From contig JAQMWT010000352.1 of the NCBI GenBank assembly GCA_029834535.1, positions 1-33,173 on the forward strand: a DNA stretch of 33,173 nt, given 5' to 3'. Below are positions 1-9,405 of this stretch, piece after piece. The DNA is from Chrysophaeum taylorii (Eukaryota > Sar > Pelagophyceae > Pelagomonadales > Pelagomonadaceae). Numbering within the stretch: the stretch's first letter is position 1; each line of letters starts with the position of its first letter. A model generated the notes under the pieces. That model did no database searches and was not told where the DNA came from. It saw only the letters and a list, made by a program, of their open reading frames with translations. The position numbers and the translations under genes were made by a program.

Positions 1-2247
1 TTACGTATTGCTGTTAGATAGTGCGCATCGCGGGTCGAAGGATGGCATGCAACGTTAATTTACGCACGTCATGGACAATCCGACACAAACGTTCTAAATT
101 TCATGATAGGTTCCAGCTTTCGGAATGCATTTACGATTATGAAACGCGTGCTTAGGTCCGGGGACAAGGCGATAGAATAAAATTATCATACGAAAATTGT
201 TGGTGCGCACACTGCGAGTTGAGTAACGTCGAATGCGACGAGCCGTGGATCGTGCCATCATGTTGGCAAAACCTCACGAATAGCGTGAGTTGGGGTTACA
301 TAGGACGAACTTTGGCGCCCATCTTCCATCGCTGGATGTGATGAAGCCAAAGGTATCGTTGAGACAGATGCATGTCACTTCTTAACGCAAAATTTACCGA
401 TGAACTTCGACATACGATTTTTCCGAGGGCGACGAGCCGAATCGTGAAGCACAGGCGGGGTGTAGGAAACCAGTTTGTACTAGACTACGTGTCTTGATTT
501 TCATTATGATGGTGATAAGCTTGGCATAACCAGTCCTGTAATCATGAGTAAGCATGTTTAGTCTTCATCGATTCCTGCATCCGTGTTTCCAAAGATGCAA
601 GGTTTCTCCATTTCGTGTGCCTGGTATTTAGAAGAGTTTAGAACCGTGATGCCTCCAGCACTTCCAGTGATGTGAAACATGACGTAGAGCCATCTATTTA
701 GAATAACCAGAGATGGTTGGTTATGTTCGATATTGTAATACGAAAGGACACGTACGCATGGAGTTTGGGAACAAGCGTCCTAATGCGCATTATAGAGGAG
801 CACGCCTTGAGTTCAATAGGAGGCTTCTCCAAAGAAGGGCTTTCTTGAACAAGGTTAAGTCCCATATGTTGAAATGCCTCCATTTCATCTTGACTTGATG
901 TTCGACTGTTTTGTTTGAGTGCAGACGAAGAAACAACATGATTAAAGTTTCGAGCTCAAAACCGTTAAGCAAACGGATCTGTGCGACTGAAGTTGCTAAA
1001 GTTTTGGGTATGGACACAAATGTCAGAGTCCCAGAAACCGTGTCTGCCGACGAATTAACTTGCGACTGATGGTTAGCGTGATCTGCAATGTCCAGGTGTC
1101 GAAGGATGTTTATTATGCCAGCCAAAGCAAATCTAGATGGCCGGTATTATAGTTGCGAGCAGCAAGGATCCAACTTTTCTGGCTTGATAATCTCCATCAC
1201 AAATAACATGGGAAACCGATCAGCATATCGACCGTAGTTCATCAAAGATGAGATTACGCGCCTGTATTATGATCTTCGGCAAAATGATGCAAGTGTGGTG
1301 GCGTCATCTCCATAAGAATGAGGGGCTTTAAAAGCCAAGTACTTGAGCACTTGGAAACAAGTAGTCGTCCATATCGCGCTCGAAAGTTGAAGTGGATCTC
1401 CCTTTATCGCGTTATTGGTGCATGGGACGTCAGTTCCACTATATCAGTATCATCTTGCACGTTCAGTGTCCGATGCTCGATGTATATATGGGAGGAAATT
1501 GGGTAGTGACGGGAAAACTCCGATGGAATTACCAAACCGTCTTCGTAGCATATGCGTAAGATTTTCGTCGCTCTCAACAAGAACTTTAACTTTGATGTTG
1601 ATTTGCAAGTCATTGGAAGTGCAAGCCAAGAAGGCAGGAGTGGACACCCCGGAACAAAGTAGAGTTACGGTATGTGTTCGTGAACTTGGAGACGTAGTTA
1701 CCGTATGGAGCGTGTAGTCACACGGAGGTGGAGAATGCTTCCGTATAGGCGGACTGCGAATGCATGGACTCCAAGATGGTTTTGAGCCACGGACGTAAAT
1801 TACACGTTCCATAAGGTTAGAGTATAGCTTAAGCATTTCGCGTTGTTCGTTAAGAGCACTTCGTCTGAACTGTAAGGAGCGAAGTTCAATTTTCCGAGCT
1901 TTTGCTTGTTGTGGCGAATAAATTGGGAGAGTAGGCAACAAGTTGTTTAATCTAAACAAAGTAATCTTGACGTTATCGTCAATTTTACTCTGGGTAGATG
2001 ATTGTCCTTTAAATTCAACCCCACAAAGATGTATGCCAAGTTTATCTTCTCCCCATTGAGTCATGCTGATGATGTGCAGATCGGGATCGTTATGGTCGTT
2101 TTCTTGGGTAGGAAAAGCGCAACATCTAGCCGCATATCCCACGTTAGGATGCTTTGGGAGAGCGGGATGACGGTTCTTATTACCATGGCATGAGTGATGC
2201 TTTGAGTATCGGTTGCAGTCTGGATAGCGGGTGACAAGGACCGTAGT
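1..2247 (-). pseudogene. C5 DNA methyltransferase domain (left copia-like copy)
   Basis: Continuous in frame with the protease, an open stretch from 2142 to 1450 contains a linker of about 150 residues and then methyltransferase motif I (CSGVSTPAF, about 1640-1665) and the motif II glutamate (VESDEN). Motif IV follows near 1440-1420, but one base is missing just before the catalytic cysteine codon compared with the right copy, so the reading frame is lost exactly at the active site. Motifs VI-VIII, a long target-recognition region and motif X follow in broken frames down to the window edge. It is the inverted homologue of 9150 to about 11460. Confidence 0.8.
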
Positions 2248-3711
2248 TTAATTGATATGCATTGGATCAGCGTAACGTTTAAATTTAATCACATGTTGAG
2301 AGGCACACGTATCAGCATATCCTGGCGTAGTCATTAGAGGTAAATTGTACTCATTGTACAATTTAAGCATGGTTGCACAACAGGCATGTGTAGAGCTTTG
2401 ACCGAACACATACTGTGTCATGAAACTTTGCGTTTGTTCGGAAGGTACTACGACAAGTGTAATACCATTGTTTAATTTCGGTACCAACACAGGGGGATCT
2501 GTACCATCCTCATTTTTTTCGTTAGGTTGGTTATCGGGGAGCTCGGAGTGCGAAGAAGTTCCCCGAGCTTGACGACGAAAGATGGCATTCTGGGCTTTAG
2601 CATTTATGTGCTGCCGTAGCGGCTGAGGAATGTTATCGATTTCATCATCTTTGATAGATAGAAAAGTATGAAGCATCTTTTCTGTTTCAGCAGTCCCCCT
2701 CTGCTCCGCATCACTGGGGGACGCTGCAGGAGCAGAAATTTCAGCTTGATCCTTTTCTTCTATAACATGAGATTCTTTATCGGCTTCTAAGAGGTTCGAG
2801 ATGGTGTTAAACATCGTATCAACTCGTGATAAGTATAGATGAACTTGAGTAGCTTCGTCAGGATCTAGAGACTGTGTCGAAGCTTGGGAAGCGGCTGTCC
2901 AAAGGGTACTCAGTAAGCTCTTCATTTCCTCCTGTACCATTTTAGAGTCGGTAGAAGGATTGGGATTCGCTTCCTGTAATTTACCAAACAGGTGGCGAAG
3001 ACGGTCAACTTGATAAGTAGCCCTGTCCGTGAGTGACATATTGGAGCGTGAGTTGCGGTTAGAGGACTGTGAGTAGACAGGACGGTCGAAACTGGAGCCT
3101 TTGACATTCTAATTTGAAGGTGGACGATAGTAGGACGTACCACGAGGTAAAATTGTCGATGCTTTATCTTTTGCATTACGAAGCTTACGAGCGTTAAAAC
3201 AAGACTGTCCAGCAACGGTAGCTAACAATGAGTAAGCATTGTTTAGAGAATCATGAGATTGATGAATAGTATCCATCAATAATACCTTAGGTGGCTTGGT
3301 GGCGGTAGTACCAGGGATATATGGAATCCATGATGCGGGTTTATCCGAGCGTCGGTTAGATGAAAACTTTGTCTCATTATATATCTTTAACAAGAACTCC
3401 AATAACGGACGAACATCGTTTGGATCAACTAGCTTTAAAACTCCAGGATCGTGAGTCGAGTTGTTTCCCGAGCGTGTCTCGTAAAGTTTGCACCATTCCA
3501 ATAAAGACTGAGAATAGCGTTCGTGATCAGAGGGATTAGCATATAGACGATAGATCTCCTCGTGAGCTTTAAGTGCGATTATGGAATCATTAAATTGAAT
3601 TGATGCTTCGTCATTGTTTAATTGATTTGCCTGAGTATGGAAAGCCAGGAGTTGTTCGACAAATACATGAGCATACCAATTAGCATTTAAGGACGTTCGA
3701 TTAAACTGAGA
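2248..3711 (-). pseudogene. gag C-terminal part and protease (left copia-like copy)
   Basis: Gag resumes after the Helitron in one frame to a TAG near 3109 and continues in the same frame from 3039 to a stop at 2248. The protein has charged helical segments and ends in the retroviral-type aspartic protease signature YADTCASQH (active-site Asp codon at about 2311-2313; D-T-C-A in place of D-S/T-G-A, as in many copia elements). The protease releases the mature proteins of the polyprotein. A sequence PSDAEQRGTA near 2695-2720 recurs after the integrase of the right copy. No zinc knuckle is seen. Confidence 0.75.
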
Positions 3712-3721
3712 CAAGTGCAGG

Positions 3722-4018
3722 CCAGTAAGTTCACCTAGTCCCAATCTCTAACCCCAGTAAGTTCACCTGGTCCCAGTAAGTTTCATTTAAGTTCACCTGG
3801 TCAGTAAGTTCACCTAGCTCACACCCACTCCTTTGAGCTCGTCGCTCTCACCGCCGCCAATCCAAGCTGCTTTGATCCGCACGCGCCGCCAACCTTTGAG
3901 TTTACTCTAAAAACCCCAGTATGTTCACCTGGTCCCAGTAAGTTCACCTGGTCACTCAGTTCACCTAGTCCCAATCTCAAACCCCAGTAAGTTCACCTGG
4001 TCCCAGTAAGTTCACCTA
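3722..4018. repeat. Short tandem repeats, CCAGTAAGTTCACCTGGT family
   Basis: About nine imperfect copies of a roughly 19-bp unit lie in two clusters (3722-3815 and 3911-4018), separated by about 95 bp of unrelated sequence. They occupy the 3' subterminal part of the Helitron. Some units carry CTAG instead of CTGG, and a longer spacer (TCCCAATCTC) recurs in both clusters, so the two clusters are themselves duplicates. Confidence 0.85.
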
Positions 4019-4089
4019 CAGTGCGCGATTAGACGCTGGGAGGGGGCTTATCGGTATTGCGCAGTACGTGTGGGGTAGGGTGGAGTCGT

Positions 4090-4606
4090 CGACTCAGAAG
4101 AGCATATCCTCGGGGTTGCCGATCGACAGAGAGCCACGTAGAGCTGGACGTGACAGAAGACGGGCTTGGGCAAGAGGACGGCGACCTCGCGGTGCGTCTA
4201 GCCCTGGCTCTTGTTGATCGTTTGGCGTCGGCGGGTCTTAAGGGATACAGGTTGGAGGAGCCTCGGTGACACGACACGATCGATCATGTATCTGGTACCG
4301 TTGCAGTGGCCGTGCGACGGGTCGAGGTTGCGAAGACTTTAAGCTCGCGATCAAAGTCAGCATGCCGTTGGTTGTCAGGGAGTTGAAAACTCGACTGTAA
4401 AGAGCGAGGCGTCGTCTTCCGACCCAACCTAGTCGGCCGAAAAGAACTCCGACGCCTCGTCTCCGGGAAAAAAAGGCCGCGGTAATGCGCGCGTTGTCAG
4501 CATCGACAACATCGTTTCGACGGGGCGTGAGAATGGCGAGCTGAAAGAGCCGCCGCGGGTCGTGGAAATGGTCTGCGAGGTTGCCGTAGACGGCTTGGAG
4601 GATCAA
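4090..4606 (-). pseudogene. Helitron Pif1-like helicase, C-terminal fragment
   Basis: The helicase unwinds DNA during rolling-circle transposition. On the minus strand successive family signatures appear in the right order across different frames: an ILTPRRNDVVDADN block near 4520-4480, LYSRVFNSLTTNGM near 4395-4355, NLDPSHGHCNGTRY near 4330-4290, then TINKSQG followed by a stop, LLPKPVFCHVQLYVALS near 4205-4125. These match the end of Helitron RepHel proteins, where the last two blocks are helicase motifs V and VI. Frame changes and an internal stop show it is not functional. Confidence 0.88.
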
Positions 4607-4659
4607 TGCCTGCCTGGCTCGCGGGCCTACCTGATCCTTACCCTAAACCGGGGGACAAA

Positions 4660-4701
4660 CAGACAGGCAGACAGGCAGACAGACAGACAGACAGACAGAC
4701 A
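4660..4701. repeat. GACA microsatellite
   Basis: A run of GACA units with two GGCA variants sits about 25 bp from the Helitron 5' end. Tetranucleotide slippage at this position is common in degenerate element copies. Confidence 0.9.
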
Positions 4702-4726
4702 AACATCTGTCGATTAGTAGTAAAGA

Positions 4727-5463
4727 TTCAAGCTCAGTAACATCTGCACAAGATACTGTTTCATAGTAATGGTAAGCTAGAAGCGTTACTGCACGTAATT
4801 TATTAGGGTGTGCAGTAAACGCACAAATCTTCTTTAACTGCGGCCACATGGCGAGGGCAGGGCGTTCTTGAGATTCTAGGTTGAAGAACGTGTACAGGAA
4901 ACCGATGTAAGTTTCGCAATGTTTAATCCAATCGGCATTAGAGAGACCTGTGAAGGATATGTTCGTTAGAGTTGAGTCATACACAATTGATTTAGGGAAT
5001 GGGTATCTAATACAGTGAGGACACGCTTGACATCCTCATTTAATTCGGGTCGAACAAGATTATATGACTCTTGATAGCAAAGTCGTTCGAGATCATTGCG
5101 TGCATCAACGGATAGTTGATGGGTAGAGTTAACGTGCCAAGTCTCGAGATGAGCAGGCAAGGCATCTTCATTGGGTAACTGCAATTCATTAATTATGTCA
5201 GCTTTCCATTGAGCGAAAATGATATCAACTTCGTGTTCGAGAAGTTGGTCATATTCTGGGGCATTTCGTGTATATGAGTCATAAGAATCATATACGAACA
5301 ACGCATCCGCATATGGGCTTGTCATATGCCTTCGAAGCACCTCAATTTGCAAACTCACCTTGGTCGAATTGTCTTGGAAGCGTAATCCACCCTTGAGTTT
5401 ATCAACGAGGATTTGTTCCTGCTTATAAATATCCGTGGTGGATATTGGTTTCGGCTTTGACAT
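4727..5463 (-). pseudogene. gag, N-terminal part (left copia-like copy)
   Basis: The start codon at 5463 opens a protein beginning MSKPKPIS that is closely matched by the right copy from 6903. The first 160 residues are open; a small indel near 4990 moves the frame, and the rest continues to 4727, where the Helitron interrupts it. There is no zinc knuckle and no similarity I can name; the call as capsid protein is by position, directly after the LTR and before the protease. Downstream sequence resumes at 3711. Confidence 0.7.
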
Positions 5464-5470
5464 AGTCGTG

Positions 5471-5487
5471 ACCTATTGAAAATAGGT
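5471..5487 (-). other. Hairpin in the gag leader, left copy
   Basis: A perfect inverted repeat, ACCTATT-loop-AATAGGT with a three-base loop, lies 8 bases before the gag start codon. The same hairpin is at 6879-6895 in the other copy although surrounding bases have diverged. It could act in packaging, translation or priming; no function can be shown. Confidence 0.5.
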
Positions 5488-6007
5488 TATAGGAAGGATA
5501 AAACAAGTTGACATGTTCGAATGAAGGGTCTCTAACATGTGGAGGAATATGTACAGTTCGCTATTTTAAGCGTGAGCATATATACAAGACCAATCAAATC
5601 ATTATGCCATTTAAGCATGATGCTTTTTGAGACTGACGAATGGATTAATTCTCGAGCAGTCAGTCATTTGTTGGGGAATGAGAGGAAAAACCCGTACAAG
5701 TTTTCGCGGCTTGTGTAGGAAAATTTTTAATTTTATTGGCTATGCGAGTGCATATGACCAGTGGCCGACCCAACTCGGTCACAAACCAAATTAAATGGTG
5801 GTCAAATACCGTCACACAACAAATATGTACAGTAGACCACCACCAAACACATTGTCGCATTGTACTCGTAATCAGGCGCAAACTGATCACTCCATTATAC
5901 GCACAACACAGTTGGGCTGACACACCTACGCACTGGCCCATAACCTGGAGAGATTCGACCCTCTCCGGGTACATGGTAGAGACTGCGTGCAGTCTTAGGC
6001 GTGTACA
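5488..6007 (-). repeat. 5' LTR of left copia-like copy
   Basis: This stretch is an inverted copy of 6353 to about 6870. On the minus strand both copies begin TGTACACGCC and run without coding potential to the gag leader. The 5' boundary is placed where the two copies stop matching; the four bases before it (GGTC) are also shared. The 3' boundary is uncertain because no 3' LTR is in the window for comparison and no primer binding site could be assigned. Confidence 0.65.
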
Positions 6008-6352
6008 GACCTCCAGAGAGCTACACTATTATGTGTACGACACTGGAACATCTCACTCCTTTCACACCTATCTCCACTAGAGGGTTTTCTCTCCGCAATA
6101 CGGCTTTCCCTCTTTCCTTCCTTACCCTTCCGCAATTACTTATTCATGACTATGAAGAATACAGTCTGAAGCTCTCTTCCAATATGGAGTAGGTCTCCAG
6201 GTGCGTACCGTCAGGTACGGTGTTTTCTGTTTAATTAACAGAGGCTTCGTTCCTCGTCGTCAGTGTAAACGCTTCTATGGGACTTAATGTCCTTAAGGAG
6301 TTAGGGCCTAAATCCCTACCTTGTGTAGTAGCATGTGACAAGCGGAATGGTC
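6008..6352. other. Spacer between head-to-head LTRs
   Basis: This 345-bp stretch is the only part of 1-11460 that has no inverted partner. It has no convincing gene. Two small perfect stems are visible (CGTACC/GGTACG near 6200 and CTGTT/AACAG near 6230) and a pyrimidine-rich tract near 6105-6135. It could be the original target DNA, or part of another element into which the two copies inserted. Confidence 0.5.
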
Positions 6353-6870
6353 TGTACACGCCTAAGACTGCACGCAGTCTCTACCATGTACCCGGAGAGG
6401 GTCAAATCTCTCCTGGTTATGGGCCCAGATGCGTAGGTGTGTCAGCCCAGCTGTGTTGTGCGTATAATGGAGTGATCAGTTTACGCATGATTACGAGTAC
6501 AACGCGACTATGTGTTTGGCGGTGGTTTACTGTACATATTTGTTGTGTGACGGTATTTGCCCACCAGTTAATTTGGTTTGTGACCGAGTTGGGTGGGCCA
6601 CTGGTCATATGCACTCGCATAGCCAATAAAATTATTTTTTTTTTCCTACACAAGCCGCGGAAACTTGTGCGGGTTTTTCCTCCCATCCCCCAACAAAAGA
6701 CTGACTGCTCGAGAACTAATCCACTCTTCAGTCTCAAAGCATCATGCTCAAATGGCATAGTGAGTTGTTTGGTCTTGTATATAAGTTCACGCTCAAAATA
6801 GCGAACTGTACATATCCCTCCCTCCGCATGTTATAAACCCTTCATTCGAACATGTCAAGTTGTTTTATCA
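6353..6870 (+). repeat. 5' LTR of right copia-like copy
   Basis: Begins TGTACACGCC and matches the inverted LTR at 5488-6007. A T-rich run near 6630 and a purine/pyrimidine-biased stretch follow. The exact 3' boundary is not determined because the partner 3' LTR is absent. Confidence 0.65.
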
Positions 6871-6878
6871 CTCCCATA

Positions 6879-6895
6879 ACCTATTTTCAATAGGT
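6879..6895 (+). other. Hairpin in the gag leader, right copy
   Basis: The same ACCTATT-loop-AATAGGT hairpin as in the left copy, ending 7 bases before the gag start codon at 6903. Its stem is unchanged in both decayed copies. Confidence 0.5.
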
Positions 6896-6902
6896 CACAA
6901 CC

Positions 6903-8637
6903 ATGTCAAAACCAAAGCCAATAACCACTACGGATATCTATAAGCAGGAACCAATCCTCGTTGATAAACTCAACAGTGGGTTGCGCTTCCAAGACAATTC
7001 GACGAAAGTAAGTTAGCAAATAGAAATGCTTCGCAGGCATATGACAAGCCCATACGCGGGCGCGTTGTTCGTGTACGACTCGTACAACGCGCATACGCGA
7101 AATGGCCCAGAATATGACCAACTTCTCGAACATGGAGTGGATATCATTTTCGCTCAATGGGAAGCTGAGAAGACTAATGAATTACAGCTACCTAACGAAG
7201 ATGCCTTGCCTGCTCATCTCAAGACTTGGCACGTCAATTCTACACATCAACTATCAGTCGATGCACGTAATGATCTCGAGCGACTTTTCTATCGAGAGTC
7301 ATATAATCTTGTTCGACCCGCATTAAACGAGGATGTTAAGCGCGCCCTTTCTCTCTTAAATACCCGACTTCCTAAATCAATCGGGTATGATTCATCTCTA
7401 ACCAACATATCCTTCTCAGGTCTCTCTAATGCCGATTGGGTTAAACACTGCGAAACCAACGCCGGTTTCCTGTATACGTTCTTCAACCTGGAATCTCAAG
7501 AACGCCCTGCCCTCGCCATGTGGCCGCAGTTAAAGAAAATTTACTCGTTTACTGTACACCCTAACAAAACGCGCGCATTGACCCTTCTGGCTTACCATTA
7601 TTATGAAACTGTATCTTATACAGATGTCACTGAACTTAAATCTCAGTTTAATCGAATGTCCTTGAATGTTAATTGGTATGCTCATGTATTTGTCGAACAA
7701 CTCCTTGCTTGCCAAACTCAGGCAAATCAACTAAACGCTGAAGAAGCTTCAATCCAATTCAATGATTCTATAATTGCACTTGAAGCTCACGAAAAGCTTT
7801 ATCGTCTTTATGCGGATCCTGCTGATCACGAGCGCTACTCTCGGTCCCTATTAGACTGGTGTAAACTTTACGAAACACGCTCGGGGAACAACTCGACTTA
7901 CGATCCTGAAGTTTTAAAGCTAGTTGGTCCCAATGATGTTCGTCCGTTATTGGAGTTCTTGTTAAAGATATACAATGAGCCAAGTTTTCATATAACCGGC
8001 GCTTGGATAAACCCGCATCATGGATTCCACATATCCCTGGTACTACCGCTACCAAGCCACCTAAGGTATTACGGATGGATACTATTCATCAATCTCACGA
8101 TTCTCTAAACAACGCTTACTCATCGTTAGCTACTGTCGCTGGACAGTCTGGATTTAATGCTCGTAAGCTTCGTAATGCAAAAGATAAAGTATCGACAATT
8201 TCACCTCGAGACACGTCCTACTATCGTCCACCCCCAAATTATAATGTTAAAGGCACCAGTTTCGACCGTCCTGTCTACTCACAATCCACTAACCGCAACT
8301 CACGCTCCAAAATGTCACTAATGGATAGGGCTACTTATCAAGTTGACCGTCTTCGCCACTGTTTGGTAAATTACAGGAAGCGAGTCCCAATCCCTCTACC
8401 GACTAAAATGGTACAGGAAGAAATGAAGAGCTTACTGAGAACCCTTTGGACAACCGCTTCCCAAGCTTCTACACAGTCTCTCGATCCTGAAGAAGCTACT
8501 CAAGTTCATCTATACTTATCACGAGTGGATGCTATGTCCAACACCATCTCGACCTTTTAGAGACCGATAAAGAATCTCACGTCATAGAAGAAAAGGATCA
8601 AGTTGAAATTTCTGTTCCTGCAGCGTTCCCCAATTAT
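6903..8637 (+). pseudogene. gag (right copia-like copy)
   Basis: The start codon at 6903 matches that of the left copy. A TAG near 7012 closes the first frame; the same frame reopens and runs to about 7975, where one base lost relative to the left copy moves it, and a second open stretch runs from 8003 to 8560. Because this copy lacks the Helitron, it shows the uninterrupted gag. The protein is about 570 residues, rich in helices, with no zinc knuckle. Function as capsid protein is inferred from position. Confidence 0.7.
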
Positions 8638-9405
8638 GTGGAGCAGAGGGGGACTGCTGAAACAGAAAAGATGTTTCATACTTTTCTATCTATCAAAGAT
8701 GATAAAATCGATAATATTCCTCAACCGCTACCGCAGCACATAAATGCTAAAGCACAGAATGCTATCGTTCGTCGTCAAGCTCGGGAAACTTCTTTGCACT
8801 CCGAGCTCCCCAATAACCAACCTAACGAAGAGAATGAGGATGGTACAGATCCCCCTATGTTGCTTCCGAAATTAAACTATGGTTTTACACTTGTCGTGGT
8901 ACCTTCCGAACAAACGCAAAGTTTCATGACACAGTATGTGTTTGGTCAAAGTTCCACACATGCTTGTCACGCAACAATGCTTAAATTGTACAATGAATAC
9001 AACTTACCATTAATGACTACGCCGGGGTATGCTGATACGTGTGCTTCTCAACATGTGATTAACTTTAAACGTTACGCCGATCCAATACATATCGTTAAAC
9101 TACCCGAATCCCGGTCACCCGCTATCCAGACGGCTACTGATACTCAAAGTATCACTCATGCCACGATAATAAGAACCGTCATCCCCGCTCTTCCAAAGCA
9201 TCCTAACGTTGGATATGTAAAGCTAGACGTTGCGCTTTTCCTACCCAAACAAAACGAACATAATGATCCTGATTTGCACATCATCAGCATGACTCAATGG
9301 GGAGAAGATAAACTTGGTATACACCTTTATGGGGTTGAGTTTAAAGGACAATCATCTATCCAGAGTAAGATCGACGACAATGTCAAGATTACTCTGTTTA
9401 GATGA
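8638..9405 (+). pseudogene. Protease region (right copia-like copy)
   Basis: The aspartic protease signature YADTCASQHV is at about 9028-9057, with the catalytic Asp codon at 9034-9036. It would process the polyprotein. The open stretch ends with TGA at 9403-9405, but the same frame continues beyond it into the methyltransferase, and in the left copy this position is not a stop, so the stop is a mutation and not a gene end. Confidence 0.72.

Larger units (their letters stand above)
3712..4726 (-). mobile_element. Helitron remnant inserted in copia-like gag
   Basis: Comparing with the uninterrupted right copy (around 7640) places a 1,015-bp insertion exactly here. On the minus strand it begins TC, ends CTTG, and falls between A and T of the target, which is the insertion rule of Helitrons; the last bases depart from the usual CTRR. 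Three bases (TCT) could alternatively be read as a target duplication. Inside is the C-terminal part of a Helitron helicase. The low-coordinate end carries about nine copies of a short tandem repeat and the other end a GACA microsatellite. Rep and most of the helicase are missing, so it is an internally deleted, dead copy. Confidence 0.82.
1..6007 (-). mobile_element. Ty1/copia-like LTR retrotransposon with DNA methyltransferase, left copy (partial)
   Basis: Read on the minus strand, this is an LTR (5' end near 6007), a hairpin, gag, protease and a C5 DNA methyltransferase; the integrase half would lie beyond the left edge of the window. It is an inverted copy of 6353 to about 11460, recognisable at DNA and protein level along its whole length apart from a 1,015-bp Helitron insertion at 3712-4726. 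From 3711 to 1450 gag, protease and the first methyltransferase motifs lie in one reading frame broken only by stop codons, which shows that they form a single polyprotein. Frameshifts near 4990 and 1435 and several stops show the copy is inactive. The superfamily call rests on the integrase of the right copy and the Asp-Thr-Cys-Ala protease motif. Confidence 0.85.

Noticed and set aside
713..1717. Plus-strand open frames in 713-898, 1318-1506 and 1415-1717
   Set aside because: They are shadows of the minus-strand methyltransferase pseudogene and have no family resemblance.
3722..4018. CRISPR-like array
   Set aside because: The units are nearly contiguous, lack unique spacers of constant size, and lie inside a eukaryotic Helitron.
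4057..4269. Plus-strand frame over the Helitron
   Set aside because: It runs opposite to the clear helicase motifs on the minus strand.
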